Of a stretch of DNA of 64,000 bases, positions 16,283 through 24,752 are shown one piece after another. How positions within the stretch are numbered: the first letter of the stretch is position 1; each line of letters opens with the position of its first letter. The position numbers and the translations under genes were made by a program. Origin of the DNA: Kibdelosporangium aridum (GTDB taxonomy: Bacteria > Actinomycetota > Actinomycetes > Mycobacteriales > Pseudonocardiaceae); NCBI RefSeq assembly GCF_900176515.1, contig NZ_FWXV01000001.1:1894699-1958698 (forward strand), in the 5' to 3' direction. The notes beneath the pieces are model-generated. The model was not told the origin of the DNA. It did no database searches and saw only the letters and a program-made list of their open reading frames with translations.

Positions 16283-17125
16283 ATGACCAGCCGCCCATTT
16301 CGTTTCGGTGTCTCTCTGCTCAACGTCGGCTCCCGCTCGGCCTGGCGCGCCCGAGCACGACAGGTGGAGGACCTCGGATACGACGTGCTTCAAGTGCCGG
16401 ACCACCTCGGAACGGCCGCACCGTTCCCGGCGCTGGTGGCCGCCGCCGATGTGACGACCATCCGGCTGGGCACCTACGTACTCAATGCCGGAATTCTCAA
16501 CCCCACGTACCTCGCGCGGGATGTCGCTGACGTGCACCGTCTCACCGACGGCCGTCTCGAACTGGGGCTCGGCACCGGCTACGTCCCGGCCGAGTTCGAA
16601 GCCGCGGGCGTGCCGTTCGGAACTGGCGGGCAGCGGCTGCGCAAACTCGACGCGATCCTGGCCGAACTGCGCGCGCTGCTGGCCACGGAGACCGACACAC
16701 CGTCGCCGCCGATCATGCTGTCGGGCGCGGGTGAGCGGATGCTGCGCTTCGCCGGCCGGGAAGCTGACATCTTCAGCTTCTCCATCCTGGCCGGACTGAC
16801 CGAAGGACTCAGCCCGGAAGACGCGTTCGGCCGCCGGGTCGACGCGCTGCGAGAAGCAGCCGGTGACCGCGTGGACGACATCGAGCTGAACCTGTTCGTC
16901 GCGGCGGTCGGCGACCGCGCGGACACCGTCGACCTCTCGATCATCCGCCAGGCCAGCGGTCTCGGCGACGACATGCTTGTTCAGCTGCCCGGTGTCCTGG
17001 TCGGCTCGTCACAGGAGATCGCCGAGCGGCTGCTGCGCTACCGCGAGCAGTTCGGCCTGAGCTACATCAGCGTGCTCGAACCGCACATGGCCGCGTTCGC
17101 CAAGGTCATCGAACTCCTGCGTTGA
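16283..17125 (+). CDS. LLM class F420-dependent oxidoreductase
   Basis: Luciferase-like flavin/F420 oxidoreductase of 280 residues, in the TIGR03621-like subgroup. It shows FRFGVSLLNVGSRSAW at the start, GYDVLQVPDHLGTAAPFPAL, RLGTYVLNAGILNPTYLARD and the signature GRLELGLGTGYVPAEFEAAGV. ATG 16283 is preferred for its GGAG box; ATG 16271 is in frame. The 205-bp gap to the divergent Uma2 gene shows no feature. It ends in a shared bidirectional hairpin facing the subtilase gene. Confidence 0.88.
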   Translation: MTSRPFRFGVSLLNVGSRSAWRARARQVEDLGYDVLQVPDHLGTAAPFPALVAAADVTTIRLGTYVLNAGILNPTYLARDVADVHRLTDGRLELGLGTGYVPAEFEAAGVPFGTGGQRLRKLDAILAELRALLATETDTPSPPIMLSGAGERMLRFAGREADIFSFSILAGLTEGLSPEDAFGRRVDALREAAGDRVDDIELNLFVAAVGDRADTVDLSIIRQASGLGDDMLVQLPGVLVGSSQEIAERLLRYREQFGLSYISVLEPHMAAFAKVIELLR

Positions 17126-17130
17126 CATGT

Positions 17131-17162
17131 GTCGGCCCCGCTCAAACCAGAGCGGGGCCGAC
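17131..17162. terminator. Bidirectional hairpin terminator
   Basis: GTCGGCCCCGCT (17131-17142) pairs perfectly with AGCGGGGCCGAC (17151-17162) over an 8-nt loop. It lies between the convergent LLM and subtilase genes and would serve both directions. Confidence 0.8.
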
Positions 17163-17170
17163 GACAAGAA

Positions 17171-19117
17171 TTACTGCACGACCAGTGCGTAGTCCGCGTC
17201 GGTCGCGGTGGTTTCCACGTGCCCGTCGGCGTTGATCTGGCTGGCGATCACGTCGACCTTCCACATCCCGGCCGCGGCCGAGTTGAGGAACACGTTCTCC
17301 ACTGTGTCCACAGTGTTCGGTGAACCGCCCGAAGTGGACTCGGTGCCTGCCGACAAACCGTTGTTGCCGTAGTACACCGTGCCGTTCGGGGCGGTGACAC
17401 GCAGGGTCAGGTCGTTGACCCTGGCCACGGACGCGCTCGGGCTACCGGCCGGGTCGGTGTAGACCAGGGTCGCCTTCAACGGCCGTGCCGCGGTCACGTT
17501 CACCGAGTAGCTGCGGGTCTGGCCTTGGCTCACCAGGTCCGTTTCGTTGACCAGCACCGGGAATTTCCAGCCGTTGGCGCGGGCCACGGTGTAGGCGTTG
17601 CCGACGCTCGCGGTGCCCCAGCCTTGGTGGGTGCGGGTCAGGTCGTGCGCGGTGCCGGTGAACGGGTACTGGTTGGCCGTGTTGACCAGCAGCGCCTTCG
17701 CGGTCGCGGCGTGCGGCCGGGAGGCGAACACGTCACGGCCCTTGCCCGGGCCGCCGTCGAACACGCCGTCAGCCCACATCTGGAACAGCAGGCCCGCGTT
17801 GCCGCACGTGATCGGCGTGGCGCCGCTGGTTCCGCCGAACGACGTGGTGTACGAGGTGTCGCTGGTCGATGAGGTCGTGTCGATGGCGTCGTAGTAGTTC
17901 GACAGGTCCGGCTTGAGCCTGCCGTCGGCCGCCGGGCCGATGCTCGCGCCGCGGTTCCACGCGTCGTCCGTGCGGGACAAGGTGTTGCGGTGGTACTGGC
18001 CGCCCACCGACAGCACGTTCTTGGCCCACGCCTCCGGGCGGGAACTGCGGGTGCCCGCGTTGGACTGGGACTGGCAGATCAGGATGTCGTGGTCGAACAC
18101 GATCCTGTCCATCGCCGCCGAGACCGTCGTGTACGAGGTGGTCAGCGAGCTGCCCCAGCTGTTGCTCTGGAACACCGCGCGGTAGTTGCCGGTCGGGGCG
18201 ACCAGCTCACGGGTGTGCGCGTAACGGTCGGGCTTGTTGTACGTGGCGAAGATGCCCTGGCCTTCGGGCAGCATTCCGCGCCGGGTGGCGCTGGCGCCTT
18301 GGGCGAAGATCTGGCCGTAGGTGGACGTGCCGTGGCTCATGTCGGTGGAGTTGCCGCCGTGCATGACCGTCGGGCGGGCCCGGAACTCCTGGTGGGTGGT
18401 GCGCAGTCCACCGTCCATCACCTCACCGCGGACACCTTGGCCGCGGTAGCCGCCCGCGGTCTCGATCGCGTTGGCGCCACTGGCTTCCCGCGCGTTGTTC
18501 ATGTCCGTTTCCGGCGCCGAGACGGCACCCACGGCCAGCACTTCGGGCAGCCTGGACACCGCGGCGAGCTGGTCGGCGCCGAGCAGTGCGGACAGGTGCT
18601 GGCGGCTTTCAGAGATCATGTCCACCTGTCCGCCGGCCCGCCTGATGGATTCGGCGACCCTGCGCTGGTCGGCCGTGTCCGGCTCGACCAGGGTAACGAG
18701 GTAGTGGCCGGACGCGGCGGCCCTCGACGCCGTCATCTCGACCTTGTCGGCCGGCTGGTAGTCGCCCAGCCAGCGGACGAAATTCAACTCGGACACTGAT
18801 TTCTTTGTCGTCGCACCCATCCGCACGACGTAAGCGAAATCAGGAATGTAGGTACCGATTCGAGCACCCAGTTCCCGCAATTGTGCGCGTTGGGCGTCGG
18901 TCAATACACCGCGGAACTGCACGAGATAGGCGCCGTTGCCGGACTCGCCGGCCATGGCCCGAGCACCGGTCCGCGTCGGATCGAACGTCCGGTTCGCCAG
19001 GTAGATGAGCTGGCTGTCCTGCGGGGTGTCGGAGCCGACCGCGCTGATGACACCGGTAGTCATCAGCGCGGCGGCGAAAACTGAACCCACTAACAAGCCG
19101 CGTCGTGACCGCAGCAT
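17171..19117 (-). CDS. Secreted S8 subtilisin-like serine protease
   Basis: Exported subtilase of 648 residues. Residues 1-28 form a signal peptide and a propeptide runs to about 200. The catalytic triad is Asp235 (GEVMDGGLRTTH), His262 (SHGTST) and Ser431 (GGTSGATP), with oxyanion Asn353 (SQSNAG). The Ser motif reads GTSGATP rather than the usual GTSMAAP. The C-terminal 150 residues (LKATLVYTDPAGSPSA, then NDLTLRVTAPNGTVYYGN) form a beta-rich P/galactose-binding-like domain. An expected role is extracellular protein degradation. The 5' intergenic region is long and holds a conserved element at 19323-19372. Confidence 0.93.
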   Translation of the reverse strand: MLRSRRGLLVGSVFAAALMTTGVISAVGSDTPQDSQLIYLANRTFDPTRTGARAMAGESGNGAYLVQFRGVLTDAQRAQLRELGARIGTYIPDFAYVVRMGATTKKSVSELNFVRWLGDYQPADKVEMTASRAAASGHYLVTLVEPDTADQRRVAESIRRAGGQVDMISESRQHLSALLGADQLAAVSRLPEVLAVGAVSAPETDMNNAREASGANAIETAGGYRGQGVRGEVMDGGLRTTHQEFRARPTVMHGGNSTDMSHGTSTYGQIFAQGASATRRGMLPEGQGIFATYNKPDRYAHTRELVAPTGNYRAVFQSNSWGSSLTTSYTTVSAAMDRIVFDHDILICQSQSNAGTRSSRPEAWAKNVLSVGGQYHRNTLSRTDDAWNRGASIGPAADGRLKPDLSNYYDAIDTTSSTSDTSYTTSFGGTSGATPITCGNAGLLFQMWADGVFDGGPGKGRDVFASRPHAATAKALLVNTANQYPFTGTAHDLTRTHQGWGTASVGNAYTVARANGWKFPVLVNETDLVSQGQTRSYSVNVTAARPLKATLVYTDPAGSPSASVARVNDLTLRVTAPNGTVYYGNNGLSAGTESTSGGSPNTVDTVENVFLNSAAAGMWKVDVIASQINADGHVETTATDADYALVVQ

Positions 19118-19322
19118 GAAACAACCTCCGGATCGCAGCAGGGAATGCCCGAACAGGAGGAAAGGCCCGGGCAGTTCACCGACGGTACCGACCAGTTGAC
19201 TTTCGGTCAGCCGCCAAATGGCCTACCGGAGTCGATGTGAAAAACTGGGAAAACTACCCGCCTCATTGCGGGTTGAAAGTAATTGGCTGGGACCGAAGCA
19301 ATTGTGCTGAAACTGAACCGTG

Positions 19323-19372
19323 TTTCGTCACAAGAGGATTTAACTAGGTTCGTAGTACTAGAGTAAGTCGCT
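19323..19372 (+). promoter_or_regulatory. Conserved intergenic element, copy A
   Basis: TTTCGTCACA (19323-19332), an 18-bp A/T-richer spacer, then CGTAGTACT (19351-19359) and GAGTAAGTCGCT. Copies B (31090-31139) and C (46794-46843) match in both boxes and spacing. It lies in the 271-bp gap between the subtilase start (19117) and the beta-helix stop (19389). Read on the plus strand it points into the 3' end of the beta-helix gene; read on the minus strand it points to the subtilase. A promoter or regulator site is inferred. Confidence 0.5.
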
Positions 19373-19388
19373 GGGATTTCCGGAAATG

Positions 19389-21032
19389 TCAGTGCCGTCC
19401 GGCGGCCGCGACGATCGAAGCGACGGTCTCGTGCGTGGCGAAGTCCGGCTCGGTGAGCACGGTGTTGTCGGCGAGGGTGACCGATTCCGGCGCGTCGCCC
19501 GGGTCGGCGTCCCAGTAGTTGCCGAGGAACGCGACGTGTGACAGCGGCGGGGACACCTGGAACACCGCGGGGTTGTCGTTGCGGTGGATCACGTTGCCCT
19601 GCACGGTTACCCAGGAGGCGCCGTAGTCGGTGTAGAGCGCGTAGTTGTACGGCGTGACGGTGTCGCGTACGACATTGCCACGGATGAGGGCGCCGTCGGC
19701 GTGGGACGTGCCCTGCGAGCCGGAGATGCAGATCCCCCCGCCGTCTGCCAGGACCTGCATGGTGTCGTGCACCAGGTTGTGGAGCACCTGCGTGCTGGTG
19801 CCGTCGTAGACGACGATCCCGGCGTGCGGGACGTCGTTGATCTCGTTGTGCGCGATGACCGTTCCGCGCGTCCCCGCGGTGAGAACGGCCGGCGATCCGT
19901 GGTAGTCCAGGCCGATGTGGTGGATGTGGGTGTTGTCGATCCGGCAGTCCCTGGCGTCCCCGCCGATCACCGCACCGCCGCCCGCGATGACGCTGATCTC
20001 GCTGTCGCGCACGGTGTTTCCGGTGCCGCCGTGGAGTTCCAGGCCGACGCCGCCGAGCCGGGTCAGGTGGCAGTCCTGGAAGGAGATCCGGGAACAGCCG
20101 TGCAAGCGCAGCGCGCCGGGCATGCTCGCCGGGTTGTTCGGGACCTCGACCTGGCCGGCGCCCTCGGCGAAGGTGACGGTCATGATCTCGCCGCCGTCGT
20201 AGTAGCCGTTGCCGTGGTAGTGCAGGAACCCTCCGGTGGTGCTGGGCCGCAGCCAGGTCGTGTCGGCGAAGGTGATCCCGCGGAAGGCGATGTCGTGGGC
20301 GTTGTCCGCGCGTACCAGGGTTTCCAGGACGGGCGCGACCACGCAGTCGAGGTTCTCACCGGGGCGGGGCAGGTAGTGCAGGACGCCCTCGGCGAGGGCG
20401 AACGTGCCTTCGGTGAGGAACGCGGGGCTGTTTTCGATCGACGTGGGGTTGTCGGCGCCGTTGGTCTCCCCCGCGCCTGGCCCGTCCCAGCTGATGATCG
20501 ACTGGTAGAGCTTGCTCGCCCACGAGAAAGCGGGCTGCGCCATGGTGACCACGGCCCCGTCGACGCTCTCCACCGGGCAGCGTGCGTGCGACCACGGGTA
20601 GACGCCGTGGTAGACCAGTTCCATCTCGCCGTGCCACGGCTGCGGTTCGGGCAGGACGTAGCCGGTGTCGGTGCGCCTCAGTGGCATGTCCAGCGCGCGG
20701 GACGCTCGCGCGGCTCGGCGACCGGAGACGTACAGCTGGCGGGTGGCCAAGCCGGGGACGGGCGCGGTCCACACGCCGTCGGCTCCTCTCCCCCACCCTG
20801 TGACGATCCGGCCGCCGCTGATCACGACTTCTTCGCCGTCGTGGGCCTGAAACGTCACGCCGGAGTCGGCCTCGGACAACGACAGCGGCTCGGTGAGCCG
20901 GTACGTGCCCGCGCGCAGCGTGATCACCGTGCCTGGCCCCGCCTCGGCACGGGCCCGGTCCAGCGTGGCGAAAGGCTGGTCGATCGTGCCCGTGCCGGAG
21001 TCGTCGCCGGCCGGGTCGATGTAGAACTGCAT
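19389..21032 (-). CDS. Right-handed beta-helix protein, GH141-like
   Basis: A 547-residue parallel beta-helix protein. The N-terminus (MQFYIDPAGDDSGTG, then QPFATLDRARAEAGPGTVITLRAGTYRLTEPL) and VVISGGRIVTGW resemble family GH141/alpha-fucosidase-xylanase-like carbohydrate enzymes. Later rungs such as GLELHGGTGNTVRDSEISVIAGGGAVI form the solenoid. No signal peptide is visible, so it may act inside the cell on imported oligosaccharides. ATG 21032 has a GAGGGGACAG box; longer in-frame extensions cross the divergent regulator and are unlikely. The divergent TetR at 21096 and the intervening palindrome suggest substrate-induced control. The glycosidase assignment is tentative. Confidence 0.8.
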   Translation of the reverse strand: MQFYIDPAGDDSGTGTIDQPFATLDRARAEAGPGTVITLRAGTYRLTEPLSLSEADSGVTFQAHDGEEVVISGGRIVTGWGRGADGVWTAPVPGLATRQLYVSGRRAARASRALDMPLRRTDTGYVLPEPQPWHGEMELVYHGVYPWSHARCPVESVDGAVVTMAQPAFSWASKLYQSIISWDGPGAGETNGADNPTSIENSPAFLTEGTFALAEGVLHYLPRPGENLDCVVAPVLETLVRADNAHDIAFRGITFADTTWLRPSTTGGFLHYHGNGYYDGGEIMTVTFAEGAGQVEVPNNPASMPGALRLHGCSRISFQDCHLTRLGGVGLELHGGTGNTVRDSEISVIAGGGAVIGGDARDCRIDNTHIHHIGLDYHGSPAVLTAGTRGTVIAHNEINDVPHAGIVVYDGTSTQVLHNLVHDTMQVLADGGGICISGSQGTSHADGALIRGNVVRDTVTPYNYALYTDYGASWVTVQGNVIHRNDNPAVFQVSPPLSHVAFLGNYWDADPGDAPESVTLADNTVLTEPDFATHETVASIVAAAGRH

Positions 21033-21048
21033 GACTGTCCCCTCAGAT

Positions 21049-21063
21049 GTATATGCCGTATAC
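21049..21063. promoter_or_regulatory. Palindrome between beta-helix and TetR genes
   Basis: GTATA (21049-21053) and TATAC (21059-21063) form an inverted repeat with a 5-bp centre in the short divergent promoter region, followed by TGTACA at 21070-21075. It is unusually A/T-rich for this genome and is a likely operator for the adjacent TetR. Confidence 0.5.
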
Positions 21064-21095
21064 TTAAGATGTACACCATAAACAAGGGGAGTCAA

Positions 21096-21905
21096 GTGCC
21101 GGATCCGGAGCGCAGTACCGAGTTGCTGTGGGGCACGCGGTCCAGGCGCGGCCTGGACCTGGACACGATCGTGCGCACCGCGATCGGTATCGCCGACGCG
21201 GAAGGCCTTGGCGCGGTGTCGATGCGCCGGGTGGCCGAGGCGCTCGGGTTCACCACGATGTCGCTGTACCGGCATGTGCCCGGCAAGGCCGAGTTGCTGG
21301 ACCTGATGCGCGACGCGGTCATGGTCCCGCCCGACGAGCCCGAGGAACCGGGCGATTGGCGCAGCGGGGTGCAGGCGTGGGCGCGGGCTGGATTGGCGCT
21401 GTACCAACGGCATCCGTGGCTGATCGAGTCCTCGGGCTCGCGCACCGTGCCCGGCCCCAACATCGTGGCCGGCTTCGAGCGGGCGCTGGCGCTGGTGGCC
21501 CGCACCGGTTTGCCGCCCGCGCAGATCGTCGCGGTGGTGACGCTGATCGGCGGGTTCGTGGAGAGCGCGGCCCGCCAGATAGTGGATGTCGTTGCCGCGC
21601 AACGGGAGTCCGGGCTGACACACGAGGAGTTCTGGGGCGCGCGGGAGTCGCTGTTCGAGCACCTGGACCGGTATCCGACGCTGAGCTGGATCTACCAGCA
21701 AGGCGGGTACGACAAGCCGCTGGATCCGTTCGAGTTCGGCCTGCAGCGGGTGCTGGACGGCATCGACGCCCTCATTCGTGATGAAAAGCGTGATGAAAGT
21801 GCGTGTGTGGTGTGCGGGACACCGGTCGAGGCCACCGGGCAGGGCAGGCCGAAGCAGTACTGCTCACGCGCGTGCCAGCAGAAGGCCTACCGGGCCCGGA
21901 AATAG
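21096..21905 (+). CDS. TetR family regulator with C-terminal zinc-ribbon tail
   Basis: A 269-residue TetR of the large TetR_C (tetracycline-repressor-like) class. The HTH is in LDLDTIVRTAIGIADAEGLGAVSMRRVAEALG and TTMSLYRHVPGKAEL. After the ligand-binding domain (to about 225) comes a tail, CVVCGTPVEATGQGRPKQYCSRACQQKAYRARK, with four Cys, a small zinc-ribbon-like appendix seen on some actinobacterial TetRs. GTG 21096 with AAGGGGA upstream is the preferred start; ATG 21069 is an in-frame alternative. It is divergent from the beta-helix enzyme and probably controls it. Confidence 0.88.
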   Translation: MPDPERSTELLWGTRSRRGLDLDTIVRTAIGIADAEGLGAVSMRRVAEALGFTTMSLYRHVPGKAELLDLMRDAVMVPPDEPEEPGDWRSGVQAWARAGLALYQRHPWLIESSGSRTVPGPNIVAGFERALALVARTGLPPAQIVAVVTLIGGFVESAARQIVDVVAAQRESGLTHEEFWGARESLFEHLDRYPTLSWIYQQGGYDKPLDPFEFGLQRVLDGIDALIRDEKRDESACVVCGTPVEATGQGRPKQYCSRACQQKAYRARK

Positions 21906-21921
21906 CATCCCCGAAACAGGA

Positions 21922-23061
21922 TTACTGATATCGGACTTCGACCAGCGGAGCCCCGAACTGCGCGGGCTCCTGGTCCGTGCGGGCCGCGAAGGCCACCGAG
22001 ATCCGCTGCCAGCCCTCCGCCGCGGCCCGCGTCATCAACGCGGTCACGTCGACCTCGCCACAGTCGGTCACGCCGATCAGCTCACGGTACTCCGTCGCGG
22101 TCCAGGTCGTGCCCGGGCCGAACGCGCCGATATGCCACGCCTCCACCTGCTGGCAGGCCGGGATCCGCAACCTCGCCGTACGCACCTGCTTGCCGTGCAC
22201 CGGCACCGCGGTCAGTTCGAAATACGCCCGGTAGTCGTACTCCCCCGCCACCCCGGCCGTCGCCGTGCCCGCGGGGCGCCACTGCGACACATAGCCCTGC
22301 CCGGTCACGCTCTGCCCCACGACCATCCACGACAGCGCGTCCGCACTGAATTCCTGCGTCACCGCCACCGGATAACGCGTCCACTGCGCGTCCAGCACGG
22401 CCTGCGCGGGGCGGATGGTCAGTCCACCTGGCCGGACACTGCGTACCGCTCGCGCGGTGCGGCCCGCGGCGTCGCGCATGCCAACCGGCCCGCCGGACAC
22501 CTGACCGGCTGTCACGGTGCCGCTGGGACCGGACTTCACCTTCTCGGCGTGCAGCCGGATCTCGCGGGCATCCGGTGATTTCAGCGTGAATGTCACCGAG
22601 AACCCAGCCGGCAGCGCGGTCAGCACCACGTCCAGCCCGGGCTGCGCATCCGGATAGGTCGCGATGTCCCCCGCGAGCACGGGCCTGGGCAACGGTGTCG
22701 GCCACGTCAGGCTCATCTCCGCCAACCGCACCAACGGACCACCGCCACCCGGCGAGAACACCACATCCCCCACAGTCGCCACCGGCGCGACCATGCCGTC
22801 CGCGCGCACCGCGAGCGTGGTGTCGATCGGGACCCAGCCCTCACCACGACGCACCTGGAACGGCTGCGTGTGCAACTGCGCGGTGACCGTGCCGTCGCTA
22901 TCGACCCACCGACGCTCGTACTCCGTCTGCGCCACGGGCGCCTGCGGAACGGCGTCCTGCTCGGACATCACAGAGAACACAGACACCAGCAGCAGCGCCA
23001 CCACCGCGAAAACAGCGAACCACCGCATGGGCCGAGACCATGCCCGCCGCTGCTGCGACAA
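21922..23061 (-). CDS. Membrane-anchored or secreted DNRLRE-like protein
   Basis: A protein of about 379 residues with an N-terminal hydrophobic segment (WFAVFAVVALLLVSVFSV) followed by an extracellular part. The EYERRWVDSDGTVTAQLHTQPFQVRRGEGWVPIDTTL region is the N-terminal module of large actinobacterial secreted RHS/LamG proteins. The C-terminal portion (RAYFELTAVPVHGKQVRTARLRI...) is a DNRLRE-like beta domain with paired Cys. Here the module stands alone without RHS repeats or toxin. TTG 23061 is the longest start; ATG 23028 (MRWFAVFAVVALLL) is plausible. Function is unknown. Confidence 0.78.
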   Translation of the reverse strand: MSQQRRAWSRPMRWFAVFAVVALLLVSVFSVMSEQDAVPQAPVAQTEYERRWVDSDGTVTAQLHTQPFQVRRGEGWVPIDTTLAVRADGMVAPVATVGDVVFSPGGGGPLVRLAEMSLTWPTPLPRPVLAGDIATYPDAQPGLDVVLTALPAGFSVTFTLKSPDAREIRLHAEKVKSGPSGTVTAGQVSGGPVGMRDAAGRTARAVRSVRPGGLTIRPAQAVLDAQWTRYPVAVTQEFSADALSWMVVGQSVTGQGYVSQWRPAGTATAGVAGEYDYRAYFELTAVPVHGKQVRTARLRIPACQQVEAWHIGAFGPGTTWTATEYRELIGVTDCGEVDVTALMTRAAAEGWQRISVAFAARTDQEPAQFGAPLVEVRYQ

Positions 23062-23094
23062 ACCTGCGATCGACCTGTTATCCGCAGGTCACGG

Positions 23095-23796
23095 CTACTT
23101 TCCGGTCGTCCCGCCGACGACCGCGTCGGACGCGGAGGCCCTCTTGGCGTTCTTCTTCGGCTTCGGCGGCACGATGCTCGCCAGATCCCCGCCGTTGTCG
23201 TTGGTCCGCAGCACGAACGGCCGCGTATCGGTGTACCGCACCACCGACAACGACGCCGGATCCACCACGATCCGCTGGAACGAATCCAAATGCTGGCCCA
23301 ACGCGTCCGCCAGCACCGCCTTGATCACATCCCCATGACTGCACGCGATCCACACCGCGTGCGCCCCATGCTCCTCGGTGATCCGCGCGTCGTGCGCCCG
23401 AATGGCCGCCACCGCTCGCGCCTGCACCGACGCCAACCCCTCACCGCCAGGGAACACCGCGGCCGAGGGGTGCTGCTGCACGACCTTCCACAACGGCTCT
23501 TTGCCCAGGACGCTGAGCTTGCGACCGGTCCACTCGCCGTAATCCACCTCGGACAACCGCGCGTCGGCGACCACCTGGATCCCCTTCGCGGCCGCCAGCG
23601 GCGCGACCGTCTGCTTGCACCGCAACAACGGCGACGCCACGATCGCCGCCACCGGCACGTCCGCCAGGCGCTCCACCAGCTTCGCGGCCTGTTTGGTCCC
23701 CGAATCGTCCAACGACACCTTCGGGGTACGCCCAGCAAGCACGCCCGAACCGTTCGCCGTCGAGCGCGCATGCCGTAACAGGATCACCGTGGCCAT
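23095..23796 (-). CDS. Histidine phosphatase family protein
   Basis: A 233-residue phosphoglycerate-mutase-like histidine phosphatase of the actinobacterial MSMEG_4193 subgroup. The phospho-acceptor site is LLRHARSTANGSG (RHA in place of RHG) at residues 6-18. The second Arg lies in VASPLLRCKQT, the Glu in LSEVDYGEWTGRKL and the second His in WIACSHGDVIKAVL. A basic Lys-rich tail closes the protein. It is followed on the same strand, upstream in transcription order, by uppP with 10 bp between, so both are likely co-transcribed. Substrate is unknown. Confidence 0.9.
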   Translation of the reverse strand: MATVILLRHARSTANGSGVLAGRTPKVSLDDSGTKQAAKLVERLADVPVAAIVASPLLRCKQTVAPLAAAKGIQVVADARLSEVDYGEWTGRKLSVLGKEPLWKVVQQHPSAAVFPGGEGLASVQARAVAAIRAHDARITEEHGAHAVWIACSHGDVIKAVLADALGQHLDSFQRIVVDPASLSVVRYTDTRPFVLRTNDNGGDLASIVPPKPKKNAKRASASDAVVGGTTGK

Positions 23797-23806
23797 GATC
23801 CCGACC

Positions 23807-24634
23807 TTACGTGGCCGGAATCGTGTTGGTCGCCAGCAACACCATCAACCCGACGCCCAAGAAGATCCGGTACCACACGAAAACCGAGTACGTGTGCTTC
23901 GACACGTACCGCAACAACCACGCGATCGTCGCGTAGCCCACGATGAACGCGATCACCGTCGCCACGATCATCTGCGCGGTCGACGCGTGCGGCCCCGGCC
24001 CGGTCTTGTCCATCACGTCCGGAATCGAGAAGATCCCCGCGCCGAACACCGCAGGCAACGCCAGCAGGAACGAATAATCCGTCGCGGCCTTGCGTTCCAA
24101 ACCCAGGAACAAGCCCGCGGTCAGCGTGCCACCCGACCGCGACACACCCGGCACCAACGCCATCGCCTGCGCCAGACCCATCGTGATCGAGTCCCGCATC
24201 GTCAGCTCGGTCCGCTTCTGCCTGCCGATCTCGTCGGCAACCGCCAGCACCACCGCGAACACGATCATCACCGTCGCGGTGATCCACAGATTCCGGAACG
24301 ACGTGCGGATCTCGTCCTTGAAGATCACGCCGAGCACCGCGATCGGCGCCGACCCGATGATCACGTACCACGCCATCCGGTACTCGTCGGTGCGCCGCAC
24401 CGCCGCGCTGGCGAACCCCTTGAACCACGCGCCGACCAGCACACCGATCTTGCGCGCATAGAAGATCAACACCGCCAGCTCGGTACCCAGCTGGGTCACC
24501 GCGGTGAACGACGCACCCGCGTCAGTCCCCCACCCCAACGTGGACACCACCCGCAGATGCGCCGACGACGAAATCGGCAAGAACTCCGTCAGCCCCTGGA
24601 CCAGACCGAGAACAATCGCCTGAAGCCAGTCCAA
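23807..24634 (-). CDS. uppP: Undecaprenyl-diphosphate phosphatase UppP/BacA
   Basis: A 275-residue integral membrane enzyme that recycles undecaprenyl diphosphate to the monophosphate carrier for cell-wall synthesis, and gives bacitracin tolerance. The N-terminus [24 protein letters not shown] holds the catalytic Glu-rich (E/Q)xxxE motif and the P-SSSAHL block. The second active-site repeat is in [17 protein letters not shown]. About eight hydrophobic segments fit the family. It forms a probable operon with the histidine phosphatase downstream. Confidence 0.97.
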   Translation of the reverse strand: MDWLQAIVLGLVQGLTEFLPISSSAHLRVVSTLGWGTDAGASFTAVTQLGTELAVLIFYARKIGVLVGAWFKGFASAAVRRTDEYRMAWYVIIGSAPIAVLGVIFKDEIRTSFRNLWITATVMIVFAVVLAVADEIGRQKRTELTMRDSITMGLAQAMALVPGVSRSGGTLTAGLFLGLERKAATDYSFLLALPAVFGAGIFSIPDVMDKTGPGPHASTAQMIVATVIAFIVGYATIAWLLRYVSKHTYSVFVWYRIFLGVGLMVLLATNTIPAT

Positions 24635-24752
24635 CCCGCCACTCCCAACCCGGTTTCACGTGCTTGGGAAAGAATCTTGGACTACGCCCGATAGCGGCCG
24701 ACCATGGCCCTTGCCCGGCCCCGGTGATCGTCAGCCCTTAGGCTCACGCTCC

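Noticed and set aside
19584..21095. Long plus-strand extension upstream of the TetR gene
   Set aside because: It is antisense to the beta-helix gene and low-complexity; only the part from about 21096 looks like protein.
10143..21905. Biosynthetic gene cluster suggested by two LLM oxidoreductases, methyltransferases and TetRs
   Set aside because: No PKS, NRPS, terpene synthase or RiPP core genes are present.
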